DNA from: an uncultured Pelagibacteraceae bacterium
Lineage (GTDB): Bacteria; Pseudomonadota; Alphaproteobacteria; Pelagibacterales; Pelagibacteraceae
NCBI GenBank assembly: GCA_902546085.1
Contig: CACCIO010000004.1
Location: 1-64,000 of the forward strand
Direction: 5' to 3'
DNA length: 64,000 nt
A program made the position numbers and the translations under genes. Shown here piece after piece: positions 37,567-46,303 of the stretch (positions are counted from its first letter, which is position 1; each line of letters begins with the position of its first letter). The notes under the pieces are model-generated. The model was not told the origin of the DNA. It searched no databases and saw only the letters and a list, made by a program, of their open reading frames with translations.

Positions 37567-37813
37567 TTACTTTTGATATTTTTCTTTCCATTCAGAATAA
37601 GGCATTCCATAGACATGCTCCCTTGCATCAGTATCTGAAATTTTTTATACCTTTTTTTTCTGCTTCTTCTCTATACCATCTAGATAAACAGTTTCTGCAA
37701 AAACCAGCTAAATTCATGAGATCAATATTTTGCACATCCTTTCTAGCGTCTAAATGTTTAATAAGTTTTTCAAGAGTAGCTGATTGAATATCTTTTTTGA
37801 GTCTCTCATCCAT
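37567..37813 (-). pseudogene. DUF1244 family protein, split by a 1-nt frameshift
   Basis: The main frame reads QNIDLMNLAGFCRNCLSRWY, the core of DUF1244, then stops early (KNFRY). Removing one base from the T6 run at 37641-37646 restores the usual C-terminus SDTDAREHVYGMPYSEWKEKYQ, ending at 37567, about 81 aa in all. The gene ends exactly where moaB ends on the other strand. Function unknown. Confidence 0.85.
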
Positions 37814-37888
37814 AATTTACATTTCTATTTTTTTATTTTTATTCTAAAAGCCAATAACACTATTATTATTATAAAGTATATTAAAGGC

Positions 37889-38392
37889 TTAAAAAAAATC
37901 GTTTTTGATAACCATATATAATGAAGAGATCCAAAAAATGGCTATTATATAAACCAATCTATGTAATTTTTTCCAATTATTTTTAAGTAACTTTACCATT
38001 TTTTTTGATGAGGTAATCGCCAAAGGAATTAATAATAGCCATGCAGCAAAACCTATAAATATATATTTTTTTTTGACAACATCATCTAATATTGGTTGCC
38101 AATCAAATCTATAATCTAATCCAACATAAGTTAACAAATGAAGTGTTGCATAAAAAAAAACAAATAATCCCAATGTTCTTCTATAACTTACCCAAACAGA
38201 TAAATTTGTAAGTCTTTTAAGCGGGCTCATGGAAAGTGTAAGGCAAAGAAAAATTAATGTCCACTCACCTGTAAAATGAGTAATTTCTTTAACTGGCTCA
38301 GGACCTAATTTATTTAAAAAAATTTTGTATAAGATAACTAAAAAAGGAATTGTGCTTAAAATAAATACACTAGGCTTTAAATATTTTTGCAT
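37889..38392 (-). CDS. msrQ: Heme-binding membrane subunit MsrQ (YedZ) of the MsrPQ system
   Basis: The 167-aa ferric-reductase-like membrane protein has five or six hydrophobic segments and the family motifs TGEWTLIFLCLTLSMSPLKRL, YRRTLGLFVFFYATLHLLTY (heme His) and WKKLHRLVYIIAIFW (heme His). It passes electrons from the quinone pool to periplasmic MsrP. It overlaps the msrP stop by 1 nt. Confidence 0.93.
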   Translation of the reverse strand: MQKYLKPSVFILSTIPFLVILYKIFLNKLGPEPVKEITHFTGEWTLIFLCLTLSMSPLKRLTNLSVWVSYRRTLGLFVFFYATLHLLTYVGLDYRFDWQPILDDVVKKKYIFIGFAAWLLLIPLAITSSKKMVKLLKNNWKKLHRLVYIIAIFWISSLYMVIKNDFF

Positions 38393-39297
38393 TAAAAATA
38401 TTTTTTAAGATCCATACCAGTATATAAATTTGCTACTTCATCACCATAGCCATTAAACATTAAAGTTTTAATTCTTGGAGCCCATACACCTTCTCCAATT
38501 ACTCTTTCAGTTGCCTGTGACCATCTTGGATGATTAACATTAGGATTAACATTTGAGTAAAATCCATATTCTCTAGGCGAAGCCCACATCCATGAAGAAG
38601 TAGGCATATTTTCTACAAATTTAATTTTAACAATTGCTTTGGCACTTTTAAAACCATACTTCCATGGAATAAATATTCTTAGCGGAGCCCCATTTTGATT
38701 GGGGAGTTTTTTACCATACAATCCAGTAACAACAGTTGTTAAAGGATGCATTGCTTCATCAATTCTTAAGCCTTCATTGTATGGCCAATTTAAAACAGGG
38801 TATCTTTGGCCTTTCATTTGTGCGGGATCGTATACACTTTCAAATTCAACAAATTTCGCCTTATTAGTTGGATTAACCTTTGAAAGTAATTCGCTTAAAG
38901 AAAAGCCCATCCATGGAATAACCATTGACCAACCCTCAACACATCTTAATCGATATATTCTTTCTTCAGAAACAAACATTTCTGAGATCTCCTCCATAGA
39001 TAATTTAATAGGTTTTTCTACTTCCCCCTCAATACTAATTTCCCATGGTGTAGTTTTAAATGTTTTAGAGTTTCTATATGGGTCACTCTTTGATGTTCCA
39101 AACTCATAATAATTATTATAAGTCGTTATATCTTTATAACTTGTTAATTTATCTCTTTCACTCGCTGAAGATTTATTAGCAAAAGGTATAGCGGATATAG
39201 CTAAAGAGCTTGCACCAAGACCTATAGATTTAATAAAAGATCTTCTCTTTTTATAAATATTTTCTGGTGTAATTTCTGAATTTTTAAACTTTATCAT
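38392..39297 (-). CDS. msrP: Molybdopterin-dependent protein-methionine-sulfoxide reductase MsrP (YedY)
   Basis: Periplasmic enzyme that repairs oxidised methionines in envelope proteins. The 301-aa precursor has a Tat signal ([20 protein letters not shown]), and the Mo-ligating cysteine in [15 protein letters not shown] (~residue 120). Other sulfite-oxidase-fold motifs are [18 protein letters not shown] and [12 protein letters not shown]. It is encoded directly after moaE, so cofactor synthesis and enzyme are linked in one operon. Confidence 0.96.
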   Translation of the reverse strand: MIKFKNSEITPENIYKKRRSFIKSIGLGASSLAISAIPFANKSSASERDKLTSYKDITTYNNYYEFGTSKSDPYRNSKTFKTTPWEISIEGEVEKPIKLSMEEISEMFVSEERIYRLRCVEGWSMVIPWMGFSLSELLSKVNPTNKAKFVEFESVYDPAQMKGQRYPVLNWPYNEGLRIDEAMHPLTTVVTGLYGKKLPNQNGAPLRIFIPWKYGFKSAKAIVKIKFVENMPTSSWMWASPREYGFYSNVNPNVNHPRWSQATERVIGEGVWAPRIKTLMFNGYGDEVANLYTGMDLKKYF

Positions 39298-39298
39298 T

Positions 39299-39745
39299 TT
39301 AATTATTTATAGATATCCCTTTTAACCATTCACTTTCTTCATTTTTATAATGTTCTTTTTTCCAAATTGGTGATCTTTTTTTAATCTCTTCAATTATATA
39401 TCTAGATAATACAAATGCTTTATCTCTATGTTTACAAGCTACACCAATAATAATACTTTTTTCTTTTAAACCTACATATCCTTTAACATGCTCTATAAAT
39501 ACTGATTTCTCTTTTATATTTAATTTATTATCTGCCTCTTCGTAAATTTCCTCAAAACTTTTTATAACCATACTATCTTTGGCGTCATATGTAATACCAG
39601 TTACTATCTTATTTTCATTTAAATCTCTTACAGTTCCAACAAAATATATTACAGCTCCAAATTTAGATTTATTTAAAAATTTTTCCGCTTTTGAAATTTC
39701 AATTTTTTCATTTTTTGAAGAATCAATAATTTTAATATGTAGCAT
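39299..39745 (-). CDS. moaE: Molybdopterin synthase large subunit MoaE
   Basis: Catalytic subunit inserting two sulfurs into precursor Z with MoaD. The 148-aa protein has [14 protein letters not shown] (~35), [10 protein letters not shown] (usual LEYEAYxxMA, somewhat diverged), [24 protein letters not shown] (in parts) and the catalytic lysine region [17 protein letters not shown]. Its ATG overlaps the moaD stop (TAATG), with an SD formed by moaD glycine codons. Confidence 0.93.
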   Translation of the reverse strand: MLHIKIIDSSKNEKIEISKAEKFLNKSKFGAVIYFVGTVRDLNENKIVTGITYDAKDSMVIKSFEEIYEEADNKLNIKEKSVFIEHVKGYVGLKEKSIIIGVACKHRDKAFVLSRYIIEEIKKRSPIWKKEHYKNEESEWLKGISINN

Positions 39746-40014
39746 TAACCGCCTCCTATTGGAGGTATAATGCTAAAGTTTTGTTTTTTAACTATTTTAT
39801 AATTGTCTGAGACAATTTTATCATCTGATGAACAAAAAGCTGATGATTTGATAATTTTTTTGAATGTTTCATTTCCTTTAAAATTTAAATCAATAAAGTT
39901 TATCATATGGTTTCTAAGATCTTTAATTGAGGAATTTTCAATTAAATCAAAGTCTAAATGTGATTTATTACTAAATTCTCTAGCCGCGCCAAATAGTTCA
40001 ACTGATATTTTCAT
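39745..40014 (-). CDS. moaD: Molybdopterin synthase sulfur carrier MoaD
   Basis: The 89-aa ubiquitin-like carrier begins KISVELFGAAREFSNKS and ends SIIPPIGGG with the Gly-Gly tail that is thiocarboxylated. Its start overlaps moaC by 17 nt. The glycine codons double as the moaE ribosome-binding site. Confidence 0.92.
   Translation of the reverse strand: MKISVELFGAAREFSNKSHLDFDLIENSSIKDLRNHMINFIDLNFKGNETFKKIIKSSAFCSSDDKIVSDNYKIVKKQNFSIIPPIGGG
39746..39756 (-). promoter_or_regulatory. Shine-Dalgarno of moaE embedded in moaD Gly codons
   Basis: On the minus strand GGAGG (39752-39756) encodes Gly-Gly of the moaD tail and lies 6 nt before the moaE ATG (39745). The same layout occurs at thiS/thiG. 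Confidence 0.6.
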
Positions 40015-40558
40015 AAAAAATATTTTTTAAAAAATCTGGAAGCCCATCAGGGTTTTTCCACAATCCACTTTTTCCACCTTCTTTAATTAACAATTTCACA
40101 TTATCAATTTTAAGATGTGGATTTACTATTTTGCTTAAATCGTAAATTGTTATCAAGGCAGAGTTAACACCCATTATAGCTTCCATCTCAACACCCGTTT
40201 TTGCCACCGCTGAGACCACACAAAAAACTTCTAATGAACTGTCTAATTCATTCATAATTATTTTGGTAGCTGTATGGTCAATTGGAAGTGGGTGACATAA
40301 AGGAATAAGTTCACTTGTTTTTTTTACACCTAATACAGCTGATACCTCAGCTAATGTAATTGGGTCTCCCTTAGGCATCTTTTTATTTTTAATTAGATCA
40401 AAAACTTCTTTTCCAACATAAATTTTACCTGACGCAAGGGCTCTTCTAAAAGTTTCTTTTTTTGAAGAAACATCAACCATGTTGAAAGAATTTTTTTTAA
40501 ATACTTCTTTCGCCCAATCTTTAAGTTCCTCTTGATTTATAATTTTTAATTTAGACAT
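39998..40558 (-). CDS. moaC: Cyclic pyranopterin monophosphate synthase MoaC
   Basis: Converts the MoaA product to cPMP. The 186-aa protein has NMVDVSSKKETFRRALASG, the active-site region TSELIPLCHPLPIDH (~75) and KTGVEMEAIMGVNSALIT with the conserved acidic residues. The length is slightly above the ~160-aa norm, from a C-terminal extension GLPDFLKNIFYENIS that overlaps moaD. The ATG overlaps the moaA stop (TAATG). Confidence 0.96.
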   Translation of the reverse strand: MSKLKIINQEELKDWAKEVFKKNSFNMVDVSSKKETFRRALASGKIYVGKEVFDLIKNKKMPKGDPITLAEVSAVLGVKKTSELIPLCHPLPIDHTATKIIMNELDSSLEVFCVVSAVAKTGVEMEAIMGVNSALITIYDLSKIVNPHLKIDNVKLLIKEGGKSGLWKNPDGLPDFLKNIFYENIS

Positions 40559-41568
40559 TAACCACCTGTAGTAGATAAATTTTTAGTTAAACCAGTTTCA
40601 CCAAGCTCTAAATAGTGGGTTTCTTTTTTAAACTTCATTTGTCCCATTATAAGATCTTGCAATTCATCTATTTGATCATCTTTTTGCAACAAATGTCTTA
40701 TACTTATTCCAGTGTTGCCAAATAGGCATAATCTCAAATCTCCTCTAGATGTAATTCTTAAACGATTACAGCTTCTACAAAAATCTTTAGAGTAGGGCGC
40801 TATAATTCCAAATTTACCTTTGTATTCTGGATTGATAAAATTTAGTGATGGTCCTGCATCCTTACCTAATGTTTGAAAAATCCAATTTTGTTTATTTAAG
40901 TATTCTTTGAAGATTTTCGAAGATATATGGTATTTTTTAAAATAATCTAAGTTATCTCCTGTTTGCATTAATTCTATATATCTAAAATCAACTTTGTTCA
41001 CTTTAATAAATTCTGCCCAAGTTTTAAAATCTTTATCAGATGAATTTATTCCATTTAAAAGCACGGCATTAATCTTAATATTTTCAAAATATAAATCTTG
41101 AAGATTTTTTATTCCTTTTAAAATCTCAGGTAATCGATCATGACCTGTAACTTTTTTAAATGTATTTCTATCCAAACTATCAATACTAATATTAATACCA
41201 TTTAAGCCACTATCCACAAACATCTTTGCTTTTTTATCTAAGTGATAACCGTTTGTGGTAATTACAACTTTTTTTATTCCAGCTTCATTTTTCAAAATCT
41301 TGATTATATCAAAAAAATCTTTTCTTACCGTTGGTTCGCCACCTGTAAGTCTAATTTTACATACACCCAATTTTGAAAAAACTTTTGCTAAACGTTTAAT
41401 TTCATCTAACTGAAGAAATTTTCTATTGTCACTCTTATCAATTTGATAGCCATTAGGTAAACAATATCCACATTTAAAGTTACATACATCAGTAATTGAA
41501 AGCCTTATATATGGAAAAGTTCTACCAAAACTATCTCTTAAAATTTTCATTTTAGTTAAAGATATCAT
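40558..41568 (-). CDS. moaA: GTP 3',8-cyclase MoaA
   Basis: Radical-SAM enzyme that starts molybdenum cofactor synthesis from GTP. The 336-aa protein has the N-terminal cluster CNFKCGYC (~32), TGGEPTVRKDFFDII, a C-terminal cluster CRSCNRLRITSRGDLRLC (~270), and the functionally important C-terminal Gly-Gly (LSTTGG). First gene of the moaACDE-msrPQ operon. Confidence 0.97.
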   Translation of the reverse strand: MISLTKMKILRDSFGRTFPYIRLSITDVCNFKCGYCLPNGYQIDKSDNRKFLQLDEIKRLAKVFSKLGVCKIRLTGGEPTVRKDFFDIIKILKNEAGIKKVVITTNGYHLDKKAKMFVDSGLNGINISIDSLDRNTFKKVTGHDRLPEILKGIKNLQDLYFENIKINAVLLNGINSSDKDFKTWAEFIKVNKVDFRYIELMQTGDNLDYFKKYHISSKIFKEYLNKQNWIFQTLGKDAGPSLNFINPEYKGKFGIIAPYSKDFCRSCNRLRITSRGDLRLCLFGNTGISIRHLLQKDDQIDELQDLIMGQMKFKKETHYLELGETGLTKNLSTTGG

Positions 41569-41642
41569 AATTAATAAAATTAATCATGATTGAATTAACT
41601 TAAAAATTATGAATAAATACTTAAAAACAATATCAACTCAAG

Positions 41643-42719
41643 ATGGCAGAGATAAATATTTCGAATATAAATAAATCTTTTGGGTCTACACATGTAATCA
41701 AAGATGTATCTCTAGAAATAAAAAGCGAATCTTTCACTGTATTTGTTGGGCCAAGTGGTTGTGGTAAGTCAACGATGCTAAGAATGATTGCTGGTTTAGA
41801 AGAGGTTAACTCAGGAACAATTTCAATTGATGGACAAGTTATTAATGATCTTCCACCATCAGAAAGAAATATAGCAATGGTCTTTCAATCATATGCTTTG
41901 TATCCACACATGACAGTGTTCGATAACATGGCTTTTGGTTTAGAAATTGAAAAAAAATCTAAAGAGGAAATTACAGAGAGAGTTATGGAGGCTGCTAAAA
42001 TTCTTCAAATTGAGGAATACTTGGAGAGAAAACCAAAACAATTATCAGGAGGACAAAGACAAAGAGTTGCAATTGGTAGAGCAATTACAAGAAAGCCAAA
42101 AGTATTTTTATTTGATGAACCTTTATCTAATTTAGATGCAGCTTTAAGAGTTCAGATGAGAGTAGAGCTTGCTAAATTACATGATCAATTAAATGCAACG
42201 ATGATTTATGTTACTCACGATCAAACTGAAGCAATGACACTTGCAGATGACATAGTTGTATTAGATCATGGAATAGTATCTCAAAAAGGATCACCTTTAA
42301 AATTATACAATGAACCAGAAAATTTATTTGTTGGTGGTTTTATTGGTTCACCAAAGATGAACTTTATCAATTCTAAAGTTATAAGCTCTAATAGCTCTGG
42401 AACCGAAGTTGAAATTTCAGGACAAGGAAAAATTATTGTTCCAAAAACTTCAGATAAAGTTTCACCTGGCGATAGTGTAAAGATTGGTATCAGACCTGAA
42501 CATATATTAATTAATACTGGTGAAAAATGCTGGAATAGCAAGGTGTTCGTAATTGAAAAATTGGGTTCATCTACATTTCTATATTTAGAGAAAGATGGAG
42601 AACCATTAGTTGTTCAAACAGATGGTGAGAATTCAGCTAATATTGGAGACAATTTAAGCTTAAGTTTTGATTTAAATAAATGTCATTTATTTGACCAAAA
42701 TAATTTAGCTTTTAAATAA
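41643..42719 (+). CDS. ugpC: Sugar ABC transporter ATP-binding protein, MalK/UgpC type
   Basis: The 358-aa ATPase has Walker A VGPSGCGKSTMLRM (~40), signature LSGGQRQRVAIGRA (~135), Walker B VFLFDEPLSNLDAAL and the C-terminal MalK-type regulatory OB domain (GIRPEHI at ~290). It is convergent with the glycosidase operon, which contains a binding protein and two permeases but no ATPase, so it probably powers that transporter. UgpC/MsmK-like ATPases can also serve several importers. Confidence 0.9.
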   Translation: MAEINISNINKSFGSTHVIKDVSLEIKSESFTVFVGPSGCGKSTMLRMIAGLEEVNSGTISIDGQVINDLPPSERNIAMVFQSYALYPHMTVFDNMAFGLEIEKKSKEEITERVMEAAKILQIEEYLERKPKQLSGGQRQRVAIGRAITRKPKVFLFDEPLSNLDAALRVQMRVELAKLHDQLNATMIYVTHDQTEAMTLADDIVVLDHGIVSQKGSPLKLYNEPENLFVGGFIGSPKMNFINSKVISSNSSGTEVEISGQGKIIVPKTSDKVSPGDSVKIGIRPEHILINTGEKCWNSKVFVIEKLGSSTFLYLEKDGEPLVVQTDGENSANIGDNLSLSFDLNKCHLFDQNNLAFK

Positions 42720-42758
42720 TTTATCTTTTTAAGTAAGTTTTTATTTAGATTTAATAAA

Positions 42759-44120
42759 TTAAAAATCAAAAGGAATTGAATTTTGTTCTACAAGCTTTTT
42801 GAAAAAATAGTACGATTTTTTAGGTGTTCTTTTTAAAGTTTTAAAATCAACATGCACTATTCCAAATCTCTTTTCAAATCCTAACGCCCATTCAAAATTA
42901 TCCATGAATGTCCATGCAAAGTAGCTTTTAACTTTAGCTCCATCATCAATAGATTTTTTTACAGCACTTAAATATTTTTTAAAATAATCAATACGATCGG
43001 TGTCGTTTATTTCTCCATTTTTTTCTATTAAATCTGGATATGCCGCACCATTTTCAGTTAGATAAATATTTGGATTTCCATAATTATTTTTTAAATCCAT
43101 AATTTGATCATAATAAGCATCTGGAACAATTTCCCATCCCATAAGAGTTAACTTTGCATCTTTGCCATCAAGACCAAAAGGCAATTCATCATTGAATGCT
43201 CCTCTTGCTTTAAGTAAACTTTTATTATCAGCTTTAATTCTAATATGTTGATAATGATTTAATCCAATAAAATCGTTTTTTTGAAAAATATTTTTCATAT
43301 CATCTTGTTGAATATGTTTTGAGACATCATCAATTAGTAATTCAGGATATCTTCCAAGATACATAGGGTCGGCAAATGATCTATTCCAATAAGTATCGAA
43401 TAATTTAGTTGCATGAAGATCTTCACTTGATTTTGTGGCAGGAATACATGGCGCCATATTTAAAGTGCAGCCAATTTTTATATTATTATTTAAAGATTTC
43501 ATTGCTTGAAAAGCTTTGCCATGTGCAACATTAACATTATGTATTGATGCAAAGTATTTTTCTAAATCTTTGTATCCTGGAGCCATGTAACCATCTACAT
43601 ATCCATGAATAGTAAAAACTTGTGGTTCATTAAATGTGATAAAATGATTACATCTATCTCCAAAATTTTTAACAATAGCCTCTGAATAATCTGAAAATAT
43701 ATTTGTTATGTCTCTATTTGCCCAACCCCCTTTATCTTGCAGTGATTGAGGAAGGTCCCAATGATATAAAGTTATGAAAGGCTCAATATTTTTTTCTAAA
43801 CACTTGTCTATCAACCTTGAATAAAAATCTACTCCTTTAGGGTTTATTTTACCTATCCCTTCAGGGATAATCCTGGTCCACGCTAAAGAAAATCTATATG
43901 AATTTAAATTTATATTAGCCATCAGCTCAATATCTTCTTCGTACCTATGATAATGGTCTACAGCAGTATCTCCGTTTTCATTATTTTTAACTTTTCCAGG
44001 TGTATGTGTAAAAGTATCCCAAATACTTTTACTTTTTCCATCTTTATCTGTAGCACCCTCTATTTGGTAACTTGCTGTAGCCGTTCCCCAAAAAAAATCA
44101 TTAGGAAATTTATTTTTCAT
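42759..44120 (-). CDS. Family 1 glycoside hydrolase (beta-glucosidase type)
   Basis: The 453-aa (beta/alpha)8 enzyme has the N-terminal signature FPNDFFWGTATASYQIEGA, the acid/base in FITFNEPQVF (~165) and the nucleophile in IYLTENGAAYPD (~358). There is no signal peptide, so it acts in the cytoplasm on an imported beta-glycoside. Beta-glucosidase, beta-galactosidase or 6-phospho forms cannot be separated by eye; without a PTS a non-phosphorylated substrate is likely. It is last in the sugar operon, 1 nt after the GH4 gene. Confidence 0.93.
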   Translation of the reverse strand: MKNKFPNDFFWGTATASYQIEGATDKDGKSKSIWDTFTHTPGKVKNNENGDTAVDHYHRYEEDIELMANINLNSYRFSLAWTRIIPEGIGKINPKGVDFYSRLIDKCLEKNIEPFITLYHWDLPQSLQDKGGWANRDITNIFSDYSEAIVKNFGDRCNHFITFNEPQVFTIHGYVDGYMAPGYKDLEKYFASIHNVNVAHGKAFQAMKSLNNNIKIGCTLNMAPCIPATKSSEDLHATKLFDTYWNRSFADPMYLGRYPELLIDDVSKHIQQDDMKNIFQKNDFIGLNHYQHIRIKADNKSLLKARGAFNDELPFGLDGKDAKLTLMGWEIVPDAYYDQIMDLKNNYGNPNIYLTENGAAYPDLIEKNGEINDTDRIDYFKKYLSAVKKSIDDGAKVKSYFAWTFMDNFEWALGFEKRFGIVHVDFKTLKRTPKKSYYFFKKLVEQNSIPFDF

Positions 44121-44121
44121 G

Positions 44122-45450
44122 TTAGTTAAATTCTGGTATCCAATTTTTATGAGCTTTTAATAACTCATCTACCATAGAACTAATTTGATCTAAACTTAAT
44201 AAAGAAGAAGTAAGTGGATCTAACATAGCCGCATGATAAATGGTCTCTTTTTTTTTTGTTCTTAAAGCTTCAACAGTTAATTGTTGAACATTTATATTAG
44301 TTTTCATTAGGTTTGCTAAATGCATAGGTAAATCCCCTACTTTTTGAGGGTTAATTCCCTCATTATTTATTTTACATGGTACTTCAACACAACAATCATC
44401 TGGTAAATTAGAAATTAACTTGTTATTCAAAACATTTCCATTAACTGTGTCTTCTTTTCCGTCAACAATTGATACAATTATCCGTGAAGCATACTCTAAA
44501 GATTTCTCACAAACAAATTTTTCTCCATCTAATAAATTTTGCTCTTGTTGATCCCACTCTTTAATTTGTTTTTTGCACCTTCGAATATATTCATTAATTG
44601 GAATATTGAATTCACTTAATAAGTCCTCTCTGTTATTTTTAATAAACCAAGGAGTATATTCTGCAAAGTGTTCGGATGACTCAGTAACAAAATATCCAAA
44701 TTTTTCTAAAACTTTATATCTAACTTCGTTCGTGCATCCATCCCAATTGGTACCAAATGTTTTTTCTTTTCCAGCTTTAAAAATTTTAGGATAAAGATTT
44801 TCTTTTTTTCCATCAGGATTAATTTTTTCAAACTTAGTATAAAAAGACATATGATTGATACCTGAACATTCATAACTAATGTTTTTTATATCCTCGCCAA
44901 TATCTTTTGCTAAATCTTCAGCAGTTCCTTGTACAGAATGACAAAGTCCAACATATTTAAGCTCAGGTGCAAATTTAGACAATGCTAAACAATTAATTGC
45001 CATAGGATTAACATACTGCAACATAGTTGCGCTTGGACAAACTTCATTCATATTTTTTGCAACTGACAATAAAGCGGGGACAGTTCTCAATCCTCTCATG
45101 ATTCCACCTATTCCTAAAGTGTCACCAATAGTTTGTTTTAGTCCATACTTTGCTGGAATTTCAAAATCAATAACTGTAGAGGGCTCATAACCTCCTATTT
45201 GAAACATTAATATTACAAAGTCAGCTCCACTAAGTGCTTTTTTTTGATTTTTTTCGATTATAATCTTTGGATTTGCACCTATTGATTTTGAAACTTTTTC
45301 TGCAACCAAATTTGAGGTTTTTAATCTTCTATCATCAATATCTTGCAAAACTATTTCACAGTTACTGAAATTTTTTTCAAGCAGAATATCTGTAAGTATA
45401 TTTTTCATAAATACAGTGCTTCCTGCTCCAATAAAAGTAACTTTAATCAT
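44122..45450 (-). CDS. Family 4 glycoside hydrolase (alpha-galactosidase/alpha-glucosidase type)
   Basis: GH4 enzymes are NAD+- and Mn2+-dependent and cleave by oxidation-elimination rather than direct hydrolysis. The 442-aa protein has the NAD motif VTFIGAGSTVFMKNIL, the long LMFQIGGYEPSTV and TIGDTLGIGGIMRGLRTVP blocks, GLCHSVQGTAE with the metal Cys/His (~170) and GINHMSFYTKF (~200). The pattern resembles MelA/AglA. The ATG at 45450 (MIKVTFIGAG) is preferred to the track's 45471, which would precede the upstream permease stop. No signal peptide. Confidence 0.92.
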   Translation of the reverse strand: MIKVTFIGAGSTVFMKNILTDILLEKNFSNCEIVLQDIDDRRLKTSNLVAEKVSKSIGANPKIIIEKNQKKALSGADFVILMFQIGGYEPSTVIDFEIPAKYGLKQTIGDTLGIGGIMRGLRTVPALLSVAKNMNEVCPSATMLQYVNPMAINCLALSKFAPELKYVGLCHSVQGTAEDLAKDIGEDIKNISYECSGINHMSFYTKFEKINPDGKKENLYPKIFKAGKEKTFGTNWDGCTNEVRYKVLEKFGYFVTESSEHFAEYTPWFIKNNREDLLSEFNIPINEYIRRCKKQIKEWDQQEQNLLDGEKFVCEKSLEYASRIIVSIVDGKEDTVNGNVLNNKLISNLPDDCCVEVPCKINNEGINPQKVGDLPMHLANLMKTNINVQQLTVEALRTKKKETIYHAAMLDPLTSSLLSLDQISSMVDELLKAHKNWIPEFN

Positions 45451-45451
45451 A

Positions 45452-46303
45452 CTAACCTTTAGTTGCTCCAAGAGTTAATCCAGCAATAAAATGTTTTTGC
45501 ATTAAAAAAAACATAATAACAGGAGGTATCGCAGCAACAATAGATCCAGTTGATAGCAAGTGATAAGCTGTAATCCATTGACCATTTAATGATTTTAGTC
45601 CAGCAGTAATTGGCATTGCATGATCACCTTGTATTAAGACGGTAGCCCAAAAATAATCGTTCCATATAAATGTAAAAATTAAAACACACAGTGCTGCTAT
45701 AGCTGGTCTAGTCAAAGGTAATATTATCTTCCAAAATATTCTAAATTCAGATGCTCCATCCATTCTCGCAGCCTCGATAAGCTCTTGAGGTAACGCTTTA
45801 ATAAAATTTCTCATAAAAAGTGTGCAAAAACCTGTTTGAAAAGCTACATGAAATAAAACCAATCCTGTAATAGTGTTGTAGAGACCAATCTTAAAAGTCA
45901 GATCTCTAACCGGTATCATTAAAATTTGAAATGGAACAAAGTTTCCGGCTATAAAAATAAAAAATATTATTAAATTTGTCTTAAATTTATAATTCGCAAG
46001 AGCAAAGCCAGTCATACAACTTAAAGCAACCGCTCCTAACATTGTTGGAATAGTTACTTTAAAACTATTTAGAGTGTATTTGATCATTGGAGTGTTAGTG
46101 AAAACATCGTATAAATTTGAAAAAAGTAAAAATTCACTTGGAGTTCCCCACATATTTCCAGCAGTAATATCTCCCAAACCTCTTATTGATGTCATTAAAA
46201 TACCAAAAATCGGTATTAACCAAATAATTAATGAGATAGGTAAAAATATTTTATAAATATATTGATTTACGATTGGTCTTTGATGAATTGGAGTAGGGAA
46301 CAT
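45452..46303 (-). CDS. Sugar ABC transporter permease, MalG type
   Basis: The 283-aa protein has six hydrophobic segments and the EAA loop that contacts the ATPase (ELIEAARMDGASEFRIFWKIILPLTRPAI, read in parts). The N-terminus and length are typical of the MalG/UgpE partner. It starts one base upstream of the MalF-type gene and stops just before the GH4 start. Substrate not deducible. Confidence 0.94.
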   Translation of the reverse strand: MFPTPIHQRPIVNQYIYKIFLPISLIIWLIPIFGILMTSIRGLGDITAGNMWGTPSEFLLFSNLYDVFTNTPMIKYTLNSFKVTIPTMLGAVALSCMTGFALANYKFKTNLIIFFIFIAGNFVPFQILMIPVRDLTFKIGLYNTITGLVLFHVAFQTGFCTLFMRNFIKALPQELIEAARMDGASEFRIFWKIILPLTRPAIAALCVLIFTFIWNDYFWATVLIQGDHAMPITAGLKSLNGQWITAYHLLSTGSIVAAIPPVIMFFLMQKHFIAGLTLGATKG

